Notes: generated from the sequence alone by a model not told the origin. A stretch of DNA of 64,000 bases from Pratylenchus scribneri (GCA_030063045.1 JAQSEB010000002.1:2170001-2234000), one strand, 5' to 3'; numbered from the stretch's first letter, positions 12,835 through 24,649 are shown. Numbers and translations: made by a program.

Positions 12835-13364
12835 TAGGGTTAATTATACGTGGGCGTATCGTATCCGCGTAACGGATATACGCAACGATTTTGGGCTAAT
12901 TATACGTTACGTTATACGCACCCTAATTATACGCATTATACGTTATACGCACTCTGACTATACGCCTATACGCCTATACGCAACCTTCTTTAAAGCCACA
13001 ATTTTAAGAAGTCTTTCCGGAAAGATGGCTGAAAAAATTCTGATCATAAGAGCACACATGAAAAAGAAATTGAAGCTGGCTCCTCCAACTGAAACAGTAG
13101 AATCTGATTTAAGTGAAGAAGAATTTGAAGATGAAGAATAAGAAAAATAAAATGATTAATCTCTTAAAATATACTTATTTGGAAATTTTTTAAATTTAAG
13201 TAAACAAATTTCAAAAAAATACAGTACCTTATAAAGGGTACGTAACGTATCCTATACGCGTATAATTTTCGCGAATGGCCTATACGTTACGTTATACGCA
13301 CCTGGACTATACGCATTATACGTTATACGCTTTTTCATTATACGCTTGCGTATAATTAACCCTA
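12835..13364. mobile_element. non-autonomous hAT-type DNA transposon with 8-bp target-site duplication
   Basis: A 530-bp element bounded by inverted termini: left end TAGGGTTAATTATACG at 12835, and right end CGTATAATTAACCCTA finishing at 13364. It is flanked by a perfect 8-bp direct repeat, ATTAAAAG, at 12827-12834 and 13365-13372, which is the duplication length of hAT transposases. Both subterminal regions are packed with TATACG/CGTATA motifs, probable transposase-binding repeats. The middle holds a short exon that looks like the transposase C-terminus (see 13021-13141). The intact ends and duplication suggest fairly recent insertion. The surrounding 12445-13673 has no other gene that I can support. 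Confidence 0.85.
13021..13141 (+). pseudogene. remnant C-terminal exon of a hAT-like transposase
   Basis: After a good splice acceptor (ATTTTAAG) inside the hAT-type element, about 44 codons stay open to TAA 13139-13141. They encode SLSGKMAEKILIIRAHMKKK followed by an acidic tail (DLSEEEFEDEE). The MAEKILIIRAHM part resembles the end of the hAT C-terminal dimerisation region, where xxEkLlfikxN is common. All upstream transposase sequence is gone, so this is an internal-deletion derivative that cannot move by itself. Resemblance is by eye and short. Confidence 0.5.
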
Positions 13365-13673
13365 ATTAAAAGAGGTTTTACGGTATTAATTATGAACGAA
13401 TTATGTTGAAGGGTTTTATGCCATTTTAATATTAAATTCTTAAAATTATATTGCTTTTAATAAAAATTTTACAGATAAATTCTTTCTTTAAACTTTATCA
13501 CCAATAAAGCCATGAAAAATAAAATAGTAGAAAATTAAATCACAGAAGAATGCAAATTAGAAAGAAGGAAAATGTCATATATTTTAGTACTGTATAAATA
13601 AGCAATCAGAGAAATAATAATAGAAAAATAATTTAGCATATCAAATATCGGTAACTCATTTTCTCTTCCAATT

Positions 13674-14839
13674 TCAGCCCAAAATGCCCATCCATTTCTC
13701 ATCGCGGGGACATTCGAAAAGCAAATCATATTGTGGATATTTTTTGGACAATGCCTTCCAAAATGCCAATCGCTTCTGTTCCTCGTCCATATTTTCACGG
13801 ACAACAGGGCCGGATACAATCATTTCGATGTGTGCAAAATTGGGGCCGTCTTTTTGAATTTGTGGCCATGAAATTTGTTTGACGGAAGGATCTCTGAAAA
13901 ATTGAAACAATTTAATGAAAGAGACAAAGACAAAAGGGAAAGGAATATTAGTATTCAAATCTATGAAAGTGAAAAATATTATCTTTTAATTTGATAATAA
14001 GAATGAACTAGATTTTGTTGGCAATTATAAAAGTGTAAAAATAATTTTTTTATAGTTTTTTTATAATTTGAATTATTTTAGATGGAAACATTTAAAAAAA
14101 AAATAATATTTGTTATTCAATAGAAAAAAATATTGTTGAAAGTTGAGAATCCTTCTTAATATATTATTTGACATTCCGACCGAATTCGATCGATAAAAGC
14201 AAAAATAAGCGTATAAATTTTTTGGCATAAAGTTTAATACTTCGTAAATTTCATTAAATCGATGAAATAGCCAATAGTCTAACCCAGTTTGACGAAATTG
14301 CGCATTGCTTCCTGCATGAAAGCTTGAATTTTCAAATCCGCCTCATTAAATTTGAATGGCATTTTTGGATTATAGAAAACATAGTCTAGGTCATAGGCGT
14401 GATATGTCTCTTAAAATAAATTAATTTCTATTTAATTTTCATGAATTAAGAGACAAACCATGTATTTTGATCTCTTTCGGGAAGGCGGCATCATTCACAA
14501 AATTTGATTGGAGTAAATAAATTGGCCAATCTTTGGAGGCTTTCATTTTTGCCTCCAACAGAGAGCCCATTGAAAATAATAAATCACTGCACAATTGAAC
14601 ATATTGATGAAGATGAAAATAGTCCGCATTCTTTTCCGTTTTTCATTCAACGGAAGTGAAAAATGCTAAGATTTCTTTGGCCACAGTGCTGGCAACTTCC
14701 CCAAATCGTTCAGGATAAGCGACATGTTCTTTGATGAATCTGGCCAAATCCGCTAATCCATATCCATCCAATTCATCCCATTTCAATCCAGTCTCAAATA
14801 ATGTGCTATTTGCTCCATTTGGGCCTTTCGTAACCAAGG
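13674..14839 (-). pseudogene. truncated type-B carboxylesterase, C-terminal part only
   Basis: Minus-strand exons give the C-terminal third of a carboxylesterase/cholinesterase-like alpha/beta hydrolase: LKWDELDGYGLADLARFIKEH, then HLHQYVQLCSDLLFS, then TYHAYDLDYVFYNP containing the catalytic-His position, then ISWPQI...FECPRDEKWMGILG ending at 13674. The segment with the nucleophile elbow (GxSxG) and oxyanion hole should lie upstream, past 14839. There I find only about 200 bp of non-coding sequence and then a 25-copy minisatellite. In addition, one TGA stop (14648-14646) falls in frame between FFTSVE and KTEKNADYF. Splice sites elsewhere look good. Best read as a gene remnant; an assembly join or a single sequencing error at the stop are the alternatives. 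Confidence 0.7.
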
Positions 14840-15043
14840 CTAAATATAGAAATTTAAAAAGAAAAATTTTATTCAATTCTATTAAAAGTTAAAACCTAAA
14901 TTTTATCTCTAAATTTAATATCTCCATCTCCACTATTAATTCTCATATATTTCAACTGATAATTCTTTGAATATGGAAGTTTTTTATTTCATTGCCACTT
15001 AATAAATTGGCGAAATATTTATAATTTTACTGTGGAAGTAAAA

Positions 15044-15665
15044 CAGGCAGAATAATCGCTTAGAAACTGGTGGAATTATAAAACAGGCGGAATTATTCTA
15101 AGTAAAAAAGGCGGAATTATTCTAAGTAAAACAGGCGGAATTATTCTAAGTAAAACAGGCGGAATTATTCTAAGTTCGCCAGGCGGAATTATTCTAAGTT
15201 CGCCAGGCGGAATTATTCTAAGTTCGCCGGGCGGAATTATTCTAACTAAAACAGGCGGAATTATTCTAAGTAAAACAGGCGGAATTATTCTAAGTTCGCC
15301 GGGCGGAATTATTCTAACTAAAACAGGCGGAATTATTCTAAGTAAAACAGGCGGAATTATTCTAAGTAAAACAGGCGGAATTATTCTAAGTTCGCCAGGC
15401 GGAATTATTCTAAGTTCGCCAGGCGGAATTATTCTAAGTTCGACAGGCGGAATTATTCTAAGTTCGCCGGGCGGAATTATTCTAACTAAAACAGGCGGAA
15501 TTATTCTAAGTAAAACAGGCGGAATTATTCTAAGTTCGCCAGGCGGAATTATTCTAAGTTCGCCAGGCGGAATTATTCTAAGTTCGCCGGGCGGAATTAT
15601 TCTAACTAAAACAGGCGGAATTATTCTAAGTAAAACAGGCGGAATTATTCATAGCCAAAAAGGCG
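15044..15665. repeat. 24-bp minisatellite, about 25 units
   Basis: Tandem array whose unit is AGGCGGAATTATTCTAAG plus a six-base variable end, either TAAAAC or TTCGCC. The two variants alternate in blocks, and a variant with CTAACT follows each GGGCGG unit at least four times, so parts of the array have been copied as higher-order blocks. The same unit in opposite orientation forms the array at 53426-54085, and a 28-bp relative forms the array at 35655-36475. No genes lie between 14840 and 16037. Confidence 0.95.
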
Positions 15666-16037
15666 GAATTAAACAAGTGGAATAATTCTTAACTAACTTT
15701 GCTCTAATTTATTTTTTGGGAAAAAATTTATTTTTCTCAAATTTTAATTGAATTTAATTTCCCTCAATATAAATTTTAAAAATTATTTATCAGATGGTCA
15801 AATTTTAAAATTAAATTTTTCCTTTAATGACAATATCGGCCCATTGTTTTATTATTTTGTTTATCGAGGGTGAACTTTTCTCGCAATCCATCAAATTTTA
15901 TCATTTGCTTTTTATTAAACGATCAAAATTGTTTTGATTAACACTCCTATTACCAATTTAATAAGTGTAAAAAAAGACACATTTTATTAAAAAGAAATTG
16001 TCCTTTATATTTTTAAGTATTGTTCTTCATTTTATTA

Positions 16038-17700
16038 ATGAATGAAACAAAGGAACTTCGTGAATTAATTGAGGCTGCCAAATTTAACATTCGATCGCCT
16101 TATTTGATATTTTTGGGTGAACAAGAAATTCGCCAACGTGCTAAAATAGCAACCGGCCTTTTTTATTGGCGTCCAGGTTTTCATAAATTTAATTTTATTC
16201 AGATGAATAATAAAAAAATAATTAAAGAAATAAATCACAATCAATCAAAACCATAAAAAATCTAAGTGTTAAATTTGATATAATTTAATTGAAACTTTTT
16301 GCCAGAATTATGCATTGGCCAAATCCGCTTGGATGGACCAAATTCATGGGATGGCCTTTTGCCACTGCCCGAGTTGAGTTTGGAAGAGGCAATACAAAAA
16401 GGGGCAAAATCACTAATTTTGGGCTCGATGAATTTTGCCGATAGCATTCCACCAAATTGGGTGCCAATATTTGTTAAAGGTATATATTTTGAATAAATTT
16501 GAATTAAATTTTTAATATTTTAGCCGCATCATTAGGATTGGATATTGTTTCGGGTGCCTATGAAAGATTACTAGAAATTCCGGCATTGCTTGAGGCGGCA
16601 AAGCAATCCGGGGCCCGTCTAATTGATTTGCGTTACCCCGACCTGAAATTCCCGGAAACGGCAATGAAATATTATGAATTGAATAAAACTATGTTCGGAA
16701 AGTGAGATCAATAATTATAGCAATTTAATAAAAATAAAAATTTAAAAATGATAGAAAGCAATTATAAAAATAAATAGAAAATTGTTTAAAAAAAGGAAAA
16801 AATTTTGACCATATTTTTTGGTATTTTCTCCATATTTTTTTCAGACGCCGTTCCGGTAAACGATGTTTGGCAATTGGGACGGATATTTGTGTTGGGAAAA
16901 TGACCACAATGTTGGCCATGGAAAGGGAAATGTTGAAACGAGGATTGAAGGCCACATTTAGAGCAACTGGTCAAATTGGAGTACTCATTTCAGGCGGAGG
17001 TTAAAAAATATGGAAAAATTATTGAAAAAGAAATTAAAAATGCTTTAATAAATTTGCCTATTTAATTAATTGTAATGTATGCTTAAGGACAAATTGACTT
17101 TTCATCATAAATTAATTTTTATTCTAAATTTACTTTTCCTAAAAATTTCAATCACATTTTGCAAAGGAATTGCGCATGATGCAATTGCCGGCGATTATAT
17201 GGTTGGCACAGTGGAATGTTTAACTCCGGCAAACGATCCGGACCATTGGGATTTGGTTGGGATTAAATTAAATTAAAATTTATTTTTATTAAATACAGGT
17301 GGAGGGTCAAGCCAGCATTTTCCACCCATATTTTTCTCCCTCCACAATTGCCCTAATGTATGGGGCCCAGCCGGATGCTTTAATCATTTGCCACGATGTT
17401 AGCCGTCAAAATTCATTACTTGGTCTTCCAATTCAACCTTTGGATAAATTACGGCAAATTTCCCTTGAACTTTGCCGAATCATTAATCCAGAGGCAATAT
17501 CAACTTATGCCCATTTCATCTATTTTTAATTTATTTATTAGGTTCGTGTCATTGGCATTTCATTGAATACTTCATCTTTGGCGGATCAAGAAGCAAAAGA
17601 ACATTTGGCAAAAATTGAAGGTGAAATGGGAATTCCCACTGTTGATCCAATTCGAAATGATGGCATTGGCCGATTGGTCGATGAGTTGACAAAAATTTGA
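16038..17700 (+). CDS. DUF1611-family P-loop protein (DgcN-like), probable bacterial origin
   Basis: Seven exons give about 360 residues. The start is ATG 16038; an upstream TTG is ignored. N-terminal part: PYLIFLGEQEI..., AKIATGLFYWRPELCIGQ, as in DUF1611. The C-terminal domain has an intact P-loop, GTDICVGKMTTM, then RATGQIGVLISGGGIAHD, PDHWDLVEGQASIFHP, YGAQPDALIICHD and VRVIGISLNTSSL, all in family order with no break. In bacteria the family includes DgcN, reported as a D-glutamate N-acetyltransferase that works with an enolase-superfamily partner (DgcA); no such partner is in this window. Length matches bacterial members. The last intron (17494-17541) uses a GC donor, shown by the in-frame NPE/VRVIGI join. 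Exon 1 ends 16176 and exon 2 starts 16306. I know of this family chiefly from bacteria and archaea, so horizontal transfer followed by intron gain is likely, but unproven here. Confidence 0.85.
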
Positions 17701-18352
17701 GATTTTTCGATAATATTAAATAAAAATTTATAATTTCAATAAATTTCTTCCATCATTGTTCAAATTTCAAAATTTGGTCCGATTAAGAAATTTGTTTTCG
17801 TTTCTTTTAAAACATTTTTTGGTCCGTTAATCCATCTTCTTAACCATTATTCATCATTTCTTTAAATGTCATTTCATTCGTTGTAAATATAAATATCCCC
17901 CCTTTTAGGGCTCAAAGCCAATCCAAATTTACTTTTAGCCAGATGTTCTCCGCAGATTTATAGTATTTTTCCTGCTGGGTTCGTCCACATTTTCTTTTTC
18001 ATATAATGCTAATTTCCAAATGAATAATCTGCCTACAAACTAAAAATCTATTTAAGAAATGGTTTTTTGTTAACAATTCATTTTTGCACCGGATTTAAAA
18101 ATTTCCTATTCCATCCTCCTTCATCATTTGTCATATTTAATTTTTTTACCATTTATCTAAATAACAATTATAATAATTAGAATCTATAAATACAAAAGGG
18201 TCTACTCTACTAATAAGCATGGAAAAAAGCGGATGATGCCAATAATTTTCAACAAATAATTAAATTTATTTAATAAAAAATTTCCTTTTTAAGTCTAAAT
18301 ACAAATTCATTCATCTAATTAATTATTTGGCACTCCTGCTTTACTTATCAAA
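17701..18352. other. intergenic, no gene seen
   Basis: AT-rich spacer of about 650 bp between the DUF1611 gene and the small ankyrin gene, both on the plus strand. No repeat or RNA gene recognised. Confidence 0.5.
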
Positions 18353-18752
18353 ATGGAATATCCATTGCACGAAGCGGCCAAAGATGGGAATATTGAGCTT
18401 GCCAAGGAATGGTGCGACAAATGGCATGTCAATGGATGGGTGGGTTTTGGAGACTTTTAATAAGTTAAATTTTAAAAATTTATTCCAAATTATATTAAAA
18501 ATTATTTCGGTTTTTGAATTTTATTTATCTTTTTATTCTCCCTAGAATGCATCGGGTCAGACTCCATTGAATTTGGCCATCGACCATGGCCACTATGAAA
18601 TGGCCGAATTATTGATCAAACATGGGGCGGATGTGAACCTGCGTGATCGTGCCGGATGGAGTCCATATGAATGTGCACTCTACCATGAAGACGACTACAA
18701 GGACATTGGTGACATTGTCAAATTGTTGATCCGATATGGCGCACAGGGATGA
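18353..18752 (+). CDS. small ankyrin-repeat protein
   Basis: Two exons (18353-18439 and 18547-18752) give about 97 residues. Exon 1: MEYPLHEAAKDGNIELAKEW, the first helix pair of an ankyrin repeat. Exon 2: GQTPLNLAIDHGHYEMAELLIKHGADVNLRD, a textbook repeat, then AGWSPYECALYHE...IVKLLIRYGAQG, a third repeat with an insertion. So the whole protein is three ankyrin repeats with nothing else, a scaffold for protein-protein binding, probably cytosolic. No signal peptide. Short three-repeat proteins of this kind are common in animals, so no specific partner can be named. Confidence 0.85.
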
Positions 18753-19851
18753 GCTCTCAAATTGGGCATGGGAATCATTTCACTATGATACTCTAATTCA
18801 CATTGAATTTTGAACATTCTCAAATCATTATATGATTGAATTTTGCTATTTTACTATGAATTGATAAAATTTGTTTATTTTTAATTATTTTTATTGGAAA
18901 AAATAATCTAATAAGCAAATCTAGCATAAATGTTTAATGCAGTGAGATATTATATAAATTCTAGTGAGATATAAATATTAAATCAATGGGTCCATTCGAC
19001 TTAAAGCAATTGAAATTCGCAATAATTCTAATTATGAAATTAATTTAAATATATTTGAAAATCGGTGACTGCTTCCTAAGCTAATTAAAATACAAAAGAA
19101 AAATATAACGAAAAAACGGAAATGAAAAAATTTTGGAAAAAAAAGTATTTTGATTTTATTTTCTTGATAAAAATCAGAAATAACTTTGAAGTTTAATTTT
19201 AGTTTATATTTCAGAAATTTGAATTGTAAGTCCAACTTTGATGAAAGTGAAAAGTTTATTTCAAAAGTGTAACTTTACCTTACATTTCCAGTGAATAATT
19301 TATTTTTTTTTTTTGATGAAAGTTCATTTTATAAATAATAAAAACATTTCCACGGCATTTTATTGAATACATATAATGACTTTTGATATTTTTATTGGAA
19401 TTAATAACACATAACACTATGAAATCATAAAAATTATTGAAATTTATTTTCCAATTGTGAATAATTACTTGGAAACTACAAAAATAGTTTTCTTGAAAAT
19501 TTTTTATTTAAATGATTTTAAAATGATGAATGAATTTGTATGTACCTAATTATAATTATAATATACTAATATCCAGAGCTATGATTTTAAAATTATTTTC
19601 TAAATTATGTGATAGTTTTATTAAATATTATATCATTCGATACATCAAGATATTAATAAAATTCAAATAATCTTGTTTTATATGTTCAATAAAATGATAA
19701 TTATTAAATTCATATATCATTTAATTTATAAAATCCGTCTTTCTTTCATTTTTCTGTTTCTCCATCAAATAATACCCCTAAAATGTCCTGCATCAATCAA
19801 AAACGTCCACGATGCAAATGATCCGCCCAGGAACAGCAATAAGAAAATTGC
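18753..19851. other. intergenic, no gene seen
   Basis: About 1.1 kb of AT-rich sequence between the convergent 3' ends of the ankyrin gene (+) and a secreted-protein gene (-). Only chance-length open frames. Confidence 0.5.
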
Positions 19852-20337
19852 CTAAATTTTTAGGGAATAAGAAATTTGTTTTGTATCAAATTTTTCACTA
19901 ACACTTGGATTTGTCGAACAAATTCCATTGCAATTAACTTCACCAATTATATCATCTTCATCAGTGATGGTGTGGGGTTTACCATTCAAATCGGGGCAAA
20001 CGCTTCCTTTGGTCAAAACGAATTCTTTACCATCGGGACCGACTCGCATAGTACACGTAAATTCAAAAAGTTTTTTATCTTTGAAATGTAGAATAGTGCA
20101 TCAATAAATATTCCAATTATAATTAAACTAACGCCAAGTGCATGAGAAAGTTTGGCCAGCATCTGGTGGATCAAAACATGGTCTTTTGCATTGATGAGGC
20201 GGCAGGTCATCAAGAAGCACGGCAAAACGCGCTATTTTTCCATTATTTTCCACCCAAAGGGCACACCAAGGAGAGACAAGTTGAAAGGCAACAAGTAGAA
20301 TGAAGCAAATAATAATTATAAAATGAATGTAGGACAT
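19852..20337 (-). CDS. secreted Cys-containing protein of unknown function
   Basis: Starts at ATG 20337 with a long hydrophobic signal peptide (HFIIIICFILLVAFQLV). Exon 1 continues with a compact segment, CALWVENNGKIARFAVLLDD then CKRPCFDPPDAGQTFSCTW. A short intron leads to exon 2 (near 20083 down to 19852), giving FTCTMRVGPDGKEF, SVCPDLNGKPHTITDEDD and VNCNGICSTNPS. About eight cysteines are spaced as in an extracellular disulfide domain. The FSCTW/FTCTM pair across the junction looks like one repeated beta-strand motif. I do not recognise the family. The exact acceptor of exon 2 is uncertain by a few codons. Confidence 0.6.
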
Positions 20338-20940
20338 TGTTGTTGGCAGAGTATTAATAAAAAAAATATGTGAAAATAAATGTTGATGCTCGATGTTGAT
20401 TGGATGGATGAATGAAAATTGAATAATTAAAAATAAAAATAAATAAAAATTATATTTTAAGAGAAAGAAAGTTGGCAGCCGATTTATATGAAAGTAAATT
20501 TATATTTTTCATTCCAAATGAATTTTATTTGTGAATTTGAATGAATCCATTTAAATTCAATGAATCATCACAGGCTAAATGGAATGATCAATATAAATTG
20601 CTAGACGAAAGATGGAATTCTGTTGGGCAATTTTTGATTGTTAAAATAAAATTAGATATTGTGAAATTGAATTTTATATCATTGATAATTTGCATCCTTA
20701 TTTCAATTTTTAATTGGAATTTTGTTAAATATGAGAACAAATATATTTTAAATAAAGTAAAACATTCATTTGATTTGGCCAATATAATCATTTTTATATA
20801 TAGTAAAAGCAATTAATATTTAATAAATAGAGTTTTATTTTAAATGTATCATTTTAATTAAATTTAAAAACATTAATATCCAAAAAAGAAATTTCATTTA
20901 TTCACAACCAAATATACTAATAATTATAAAACATGGAAAA
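20338..20940. other. intergenic, one unsupported ORF
   Basis: Spacer between two minus-strand genes. An ORF of 91 codons at 20541-20816 (+) has a hydrophobic middle but no family likeness or splice signal, so I do not annotate it as a gene. Confidence 0.4.
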
Positions 20941-22300
20941 TTATGTGGAATGAAGTGTCTGTGTCGAGGATGGATGGACTTGGACACGGACTCCACCACC
21001 TCGATTTATTGGGCTTGGAATTGGAATTGCTTGCGGTAAATTTTGATTTGCTGCCGCCAACATTTGATTTAATGGAATTTGTTGCTTTTTCCTAAAGAAT
21101 TGAATCAAAGTCCATGGAAATGTGTTCTGAAAATTATAATTTAATTACATTTATTTTAATTATTTGAACTCATTGAACTTACCCAACGAACTCTCCTCGA
21201 CGTAATCAACAAATTATATGGATTATGAAGATCGTAAATATCCGCCAAAATGTACAGGAACCAATTTGAAAAATAGCCAAATTGTTTGTAGTGATCAATC
21301 AAATAATCTCTTGTGACCAAGAAAGTCACATAGAGAAGATTGACAATCAACAATGAAATCAAAGTGTACAACATTTGAATTTCGCACTATTTTTGGAACA
21401 TTTATTCATTTATTCAAATATATTTTACCTGCAATTTTGTGTCCTTATTGGTCAAATTCAGCCTTCTTATTTTCACGAACATTGGAATATAGCAAAAAAT
21501 GCAAATGCATAAAATGGCATAAATGTGAATTTTCCATATTGAATTGTAAAAATTCTGAACGGAAATTACCGAAAAATAATAATAAAAAAATTCAACAAAC
21601 TGCAGTAGTGGAGTCTTGGAAAACTGGCCCAGTCAATTTTGTGATATTATTCCCATTTTCGTCAATTAATGGAGTGGTTTGAATAAATGTTGGAAGCCAA
21701 AGGATTCGAAATGTAAATGAGCCGCAAAGGAAGAAAACAGAGGAAATGTAAAATCGATTCAAATTTGTGGTCCAATACTAAAATTTTAAAATAAAATTAA
21801 TATTATTAAAATTATTTTAATTAATATTTTAAATTTGTGGAATATTTAATTTTGTACCTTTTTATAAATTTTCGGGAACATCAAAGAGAAGAAACGATTC
21901 AATGAAATTAAAATATTTAGTTGCCATTGGGCCATTCCCGTGAACCAAATTAGGAAATAAACAATTGAGCAAGCAAAATTCGGCCGATCCGGTGGCATCA
22001 AAAATGCAATCGACCAATCCCAGAATTGTAATTTTTTCACCATATATAAATAATAACAACTTTAATGGGAAATAAATTAATTTTATTATTTTAAATGACA
22101 AATATTCGAAATTACCTTAAATCAACAATGCCAAGAATGGTAAAGCATGTATAGAAAGGTGAATTGAATGGAACCTTTTTGGCATTGGAATTAATGAACC
22201 ACAAAACGGAAATGTAAATCGGAGTGGAGATAAGCATTGAAAAGACGGAAAAAACTTTGGTGACAATGTCGAATATAGACAAAAATGTTGAAGTACCCAT
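20941..22300 (-). CDS. Srg-like serpentine chemoreceptor (7-TM GPCR)
   Basis: Minus-strand gene from ATG 22300 to TAA 20943-20941, about seven exons and roughly 340 residues. Exon 1: FLSIFDIVTKVFSVFSMLIS... TM1. Exon 3: WSIAFLMPPDRPNFACSIVY, ... WQLNILISLNRFFSLMFPKIY, where the TM3-end NRxxSLxxPxxY motif is typical of Srg/Srx-type receptors. Later exons: FYISSVFFLCGSFTFRILW, a glycosylatable loop (NITK), IYAILCICIFCYIPMFVKIRR, and QMLYTLISLLIVNLLYVTFL. A last segment has DIYDLHNPYNLLITS, close to the DLxxxxxPxxLLxxS end of TM7. The cytoplasmic tail is Pro/Gln-rich. Known role for these families: chemosensory or developmental GPCRs in nematodes. Subfamily assignment is by motif only. Confidence 0.78.
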
Positions 22301-24096
22301 TTTTTAAATAAAAATATTACCTTAATTTTGATATATATTTATTAGAATTGAATAGATTAAAATGAGATAAAATTAATAATTTATTATTTTATATATAGCT
22401 TCATTTTTTTCATTAAAAGGACATCAAAATGCCGAATTTACGGCCATTTATAATTATTAGTTGAAAAATTGGCACGTATATATTTCGCGAAAAAAGGGGA
22501 GGAAATATTTCGAGGTGATCAAAAAATGGTCGAACGAGCATCAAAGTTCAATAAACCATAATAATTATAATAATTAATAATAATAATTAGGTATATTCGT
22601 CAATTTTGTGTTAAATTTTCAGCCAGCGATCAATTAATTTTTATTTGTGATATTAAAATACTGAAATTACGAATGTAAATATGAAATTATACCTATATAT
22701 AATGAATGTCTCGCCCCTCCATGAATATCAATTAAATATATTTATCACAAGATAAAAAAAATTAAAAAAATGGGAAAATTCAATTTATTTTTGGCTCTTC
22801 TAATAAATTATTGGGATTGCATTGGCAGTGTGGTCAAACACGCAAATTATTCACTCTTTCAGCTTAAAAAAATTATTAAAAATGCCAAATAAATCTTAAA
22901 ATGTCTGCTTATAAAATAATAAAAAAAAGAGAATGAGAAATTGAACAATTGGACTTGGGACACTTTTTGTCAATTCTAATTGAATTAGAAATGTCATTAA
23001 ATCTGAGCTCTGCCTGAATGTTTTTGATTGAGCAGCAGAAGGACAGGTGAAAATTGTTCCGTGAAAAAAATCAACCGTACCGAAAATTAATTCATATGAA
23101 AAATGGAAGGGAAATTGTGACATGGCACCTGTCATTGTCATCAACATTCCCTGGTCCAAATTAATTCGCAAAAACATGTTGATTAAATTATGATGACAAT
23201 ATGGCATAAAAGCATATGAAAAAAAATTATTTTGCTTTATAAAGAATTTTTTGCTTAATAGAAAATTTTTATAGGGCTTTGCGCAAAATATTTGTTAATT
23301 AAATTGACGAAGTATTTTTATTTTATAAGGAAAGATTAAGAAAATTGAATTTATTTGATTTAAATAAGAGTACAGAGATTTGATTTATTTAAAATTAAAT
23401 AAAAAGTGAAAGAAATAAATGAAAGAAATAAATGAAATATATTAATATTTAATTTCAATTATATTTAACAACCAATCATATGAGCGGAAATATTTATGAA
23501 CGTGAAATGAACGACGAACACTATAAAATAAGAGAAAAAGTGAAATATATTTATTTGCACGCAATTCAATGTTTTGAATTTGAACTTACGGCTCAACTTA
23601 ACCATGAAAATGGACAAAATATGTTCGAATTAGTTTTAATTCATGAAAATATTGGAAAGGAAATGGCAATAATGGAACTATCTTATGATTAAACATTCAT
23701 TAAATATTCCAAGAAATGTGATATTTTATATAAAATTTACATTTAAAAAAATTTTTTTGCTTATTGAACTAATCATAATTGTTATTATATATTGTATTGC
23801 ATTTTACCTACAAATTAATTGTATATATTTTATTTTGTTGATTTCAATTTTTACTTTCTTCAATTTTAATTAGAAAATATTTTTTAACATTTTACTTTTC
23901 TTTGGGAAAATAAGTCATATGTCGTCTTTGATTTCTACTTTATCTGATCAAAAATAATCGACAAAAACAATTGTCCCCACGTTTGTTCCATTGCATTCTG
24001 CCTGAAAATTCCTTAATTTATCTGAAACAAATTTTCATAAATTTTTAAATTCTCTTCAAATTTTTCATAAATTTTTAGTAAATTGTTGTATTCATT
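22301..24096. other. intergenic, no gene supported
   Basis: About 1.8 kb between the Srg-like gene and the LIM gene. Open frames at 22896-23207 (-, 103 codons) and 23480-23692 (+, 70 codons) show no recognisable motif, signal peptide or splice-consistent neighbours, so they are not called. Confidence 0.4.
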
Positions 24097-24649
24097 ATGG
24101 ACTTCAGTCTGAGTTTCAAGCCTGGCGAGATAAAAAGTGCAAAATGTGAAAAATGCGGCCAAGAAATTAAGCAAGGAGAAAAGTTGGTCATGGACAGGAA
24201 AACCAGTTAATTTAATTTATAAGAGAATTTTAATATTTTATAAATTAAATTATAAATAATTTAATTTAGACAGATAAAAATAATTCAATATTTTGAAAAT
24301 TAATTTTACTCTTTTATTAAAAATTTAATTTCTGCTGTATTCTATTCTTAGAATTTCAAAAATTATTTAAAAATATAGAATTAATATTTTCAATTAATTA
24401 ATTTTCATTGCAATATTTCAGTCCACAATTCCTGCTATAAATGCTCAATTTGTAACAAACAACTGGAACATGGTAAGGCTGGATTGGACAATGGACTGTG
24501 CCGCTATGGAATTCATTGGCTTTGCCGAGAGCATTTGTCAGTGAATTGAATTTTAATTTATATTATTTTTCATATTATTAAGATTGTTGGATCCAACTAC
24601 AAAGGAACAAATGCTACAACAAAAAGGCTTCAAGCTGATTAAAAAATGA
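24097..24649 (+). CDS. single-LIM-domain protein
   Basis: Three exons, from ATG 24097 to TGA 24647-24649, about 94 residues. One LIM domain fills most of the protein: CEKCGQEIKQGEKLV (first CxxC), IHNSCYKCSICNKQLEHG (HxxC and CxxC, the shared zinc-finger junction), and LCREH as the last ligands. The final exon is best joined by a donor inside the codon run CATTT|GTCAGT, giving REHLLLDPTTKEQM...KLIKK. The domain is followed only by a short charged tail. LIM domains bind partner proteins through two zinc knuckles; with no other domain here the partner is unknown. Loop lengths in the second finger are slightly unusual, so function as a classical LIM is inferred. Confidence 0.75.

Noticed and set aside
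12671..13020. N-terminal two-thirds of a 156-codon ORF through the hAT element
   Set aside because: Runs across the flank and TATACG subterminal repeats; only the last 40 or so codons after the acceptor look like protein.
20541..20816. 91-codon plus-strand ORF with hydrophobic middle
   Set aside because: AT-rich composition gives such ORFs by chance; the opposite strand is also open here.
22896..23207. 103-codon minus-strand ORF
   Set aside because: No recognisable motif, signal peptide or matching exons.
23480..23873. Two adjacent short plus-strand ORFs
   Set aside because: No homology or splice logic; hydrophobicity of the second follows from T-rich DNA.
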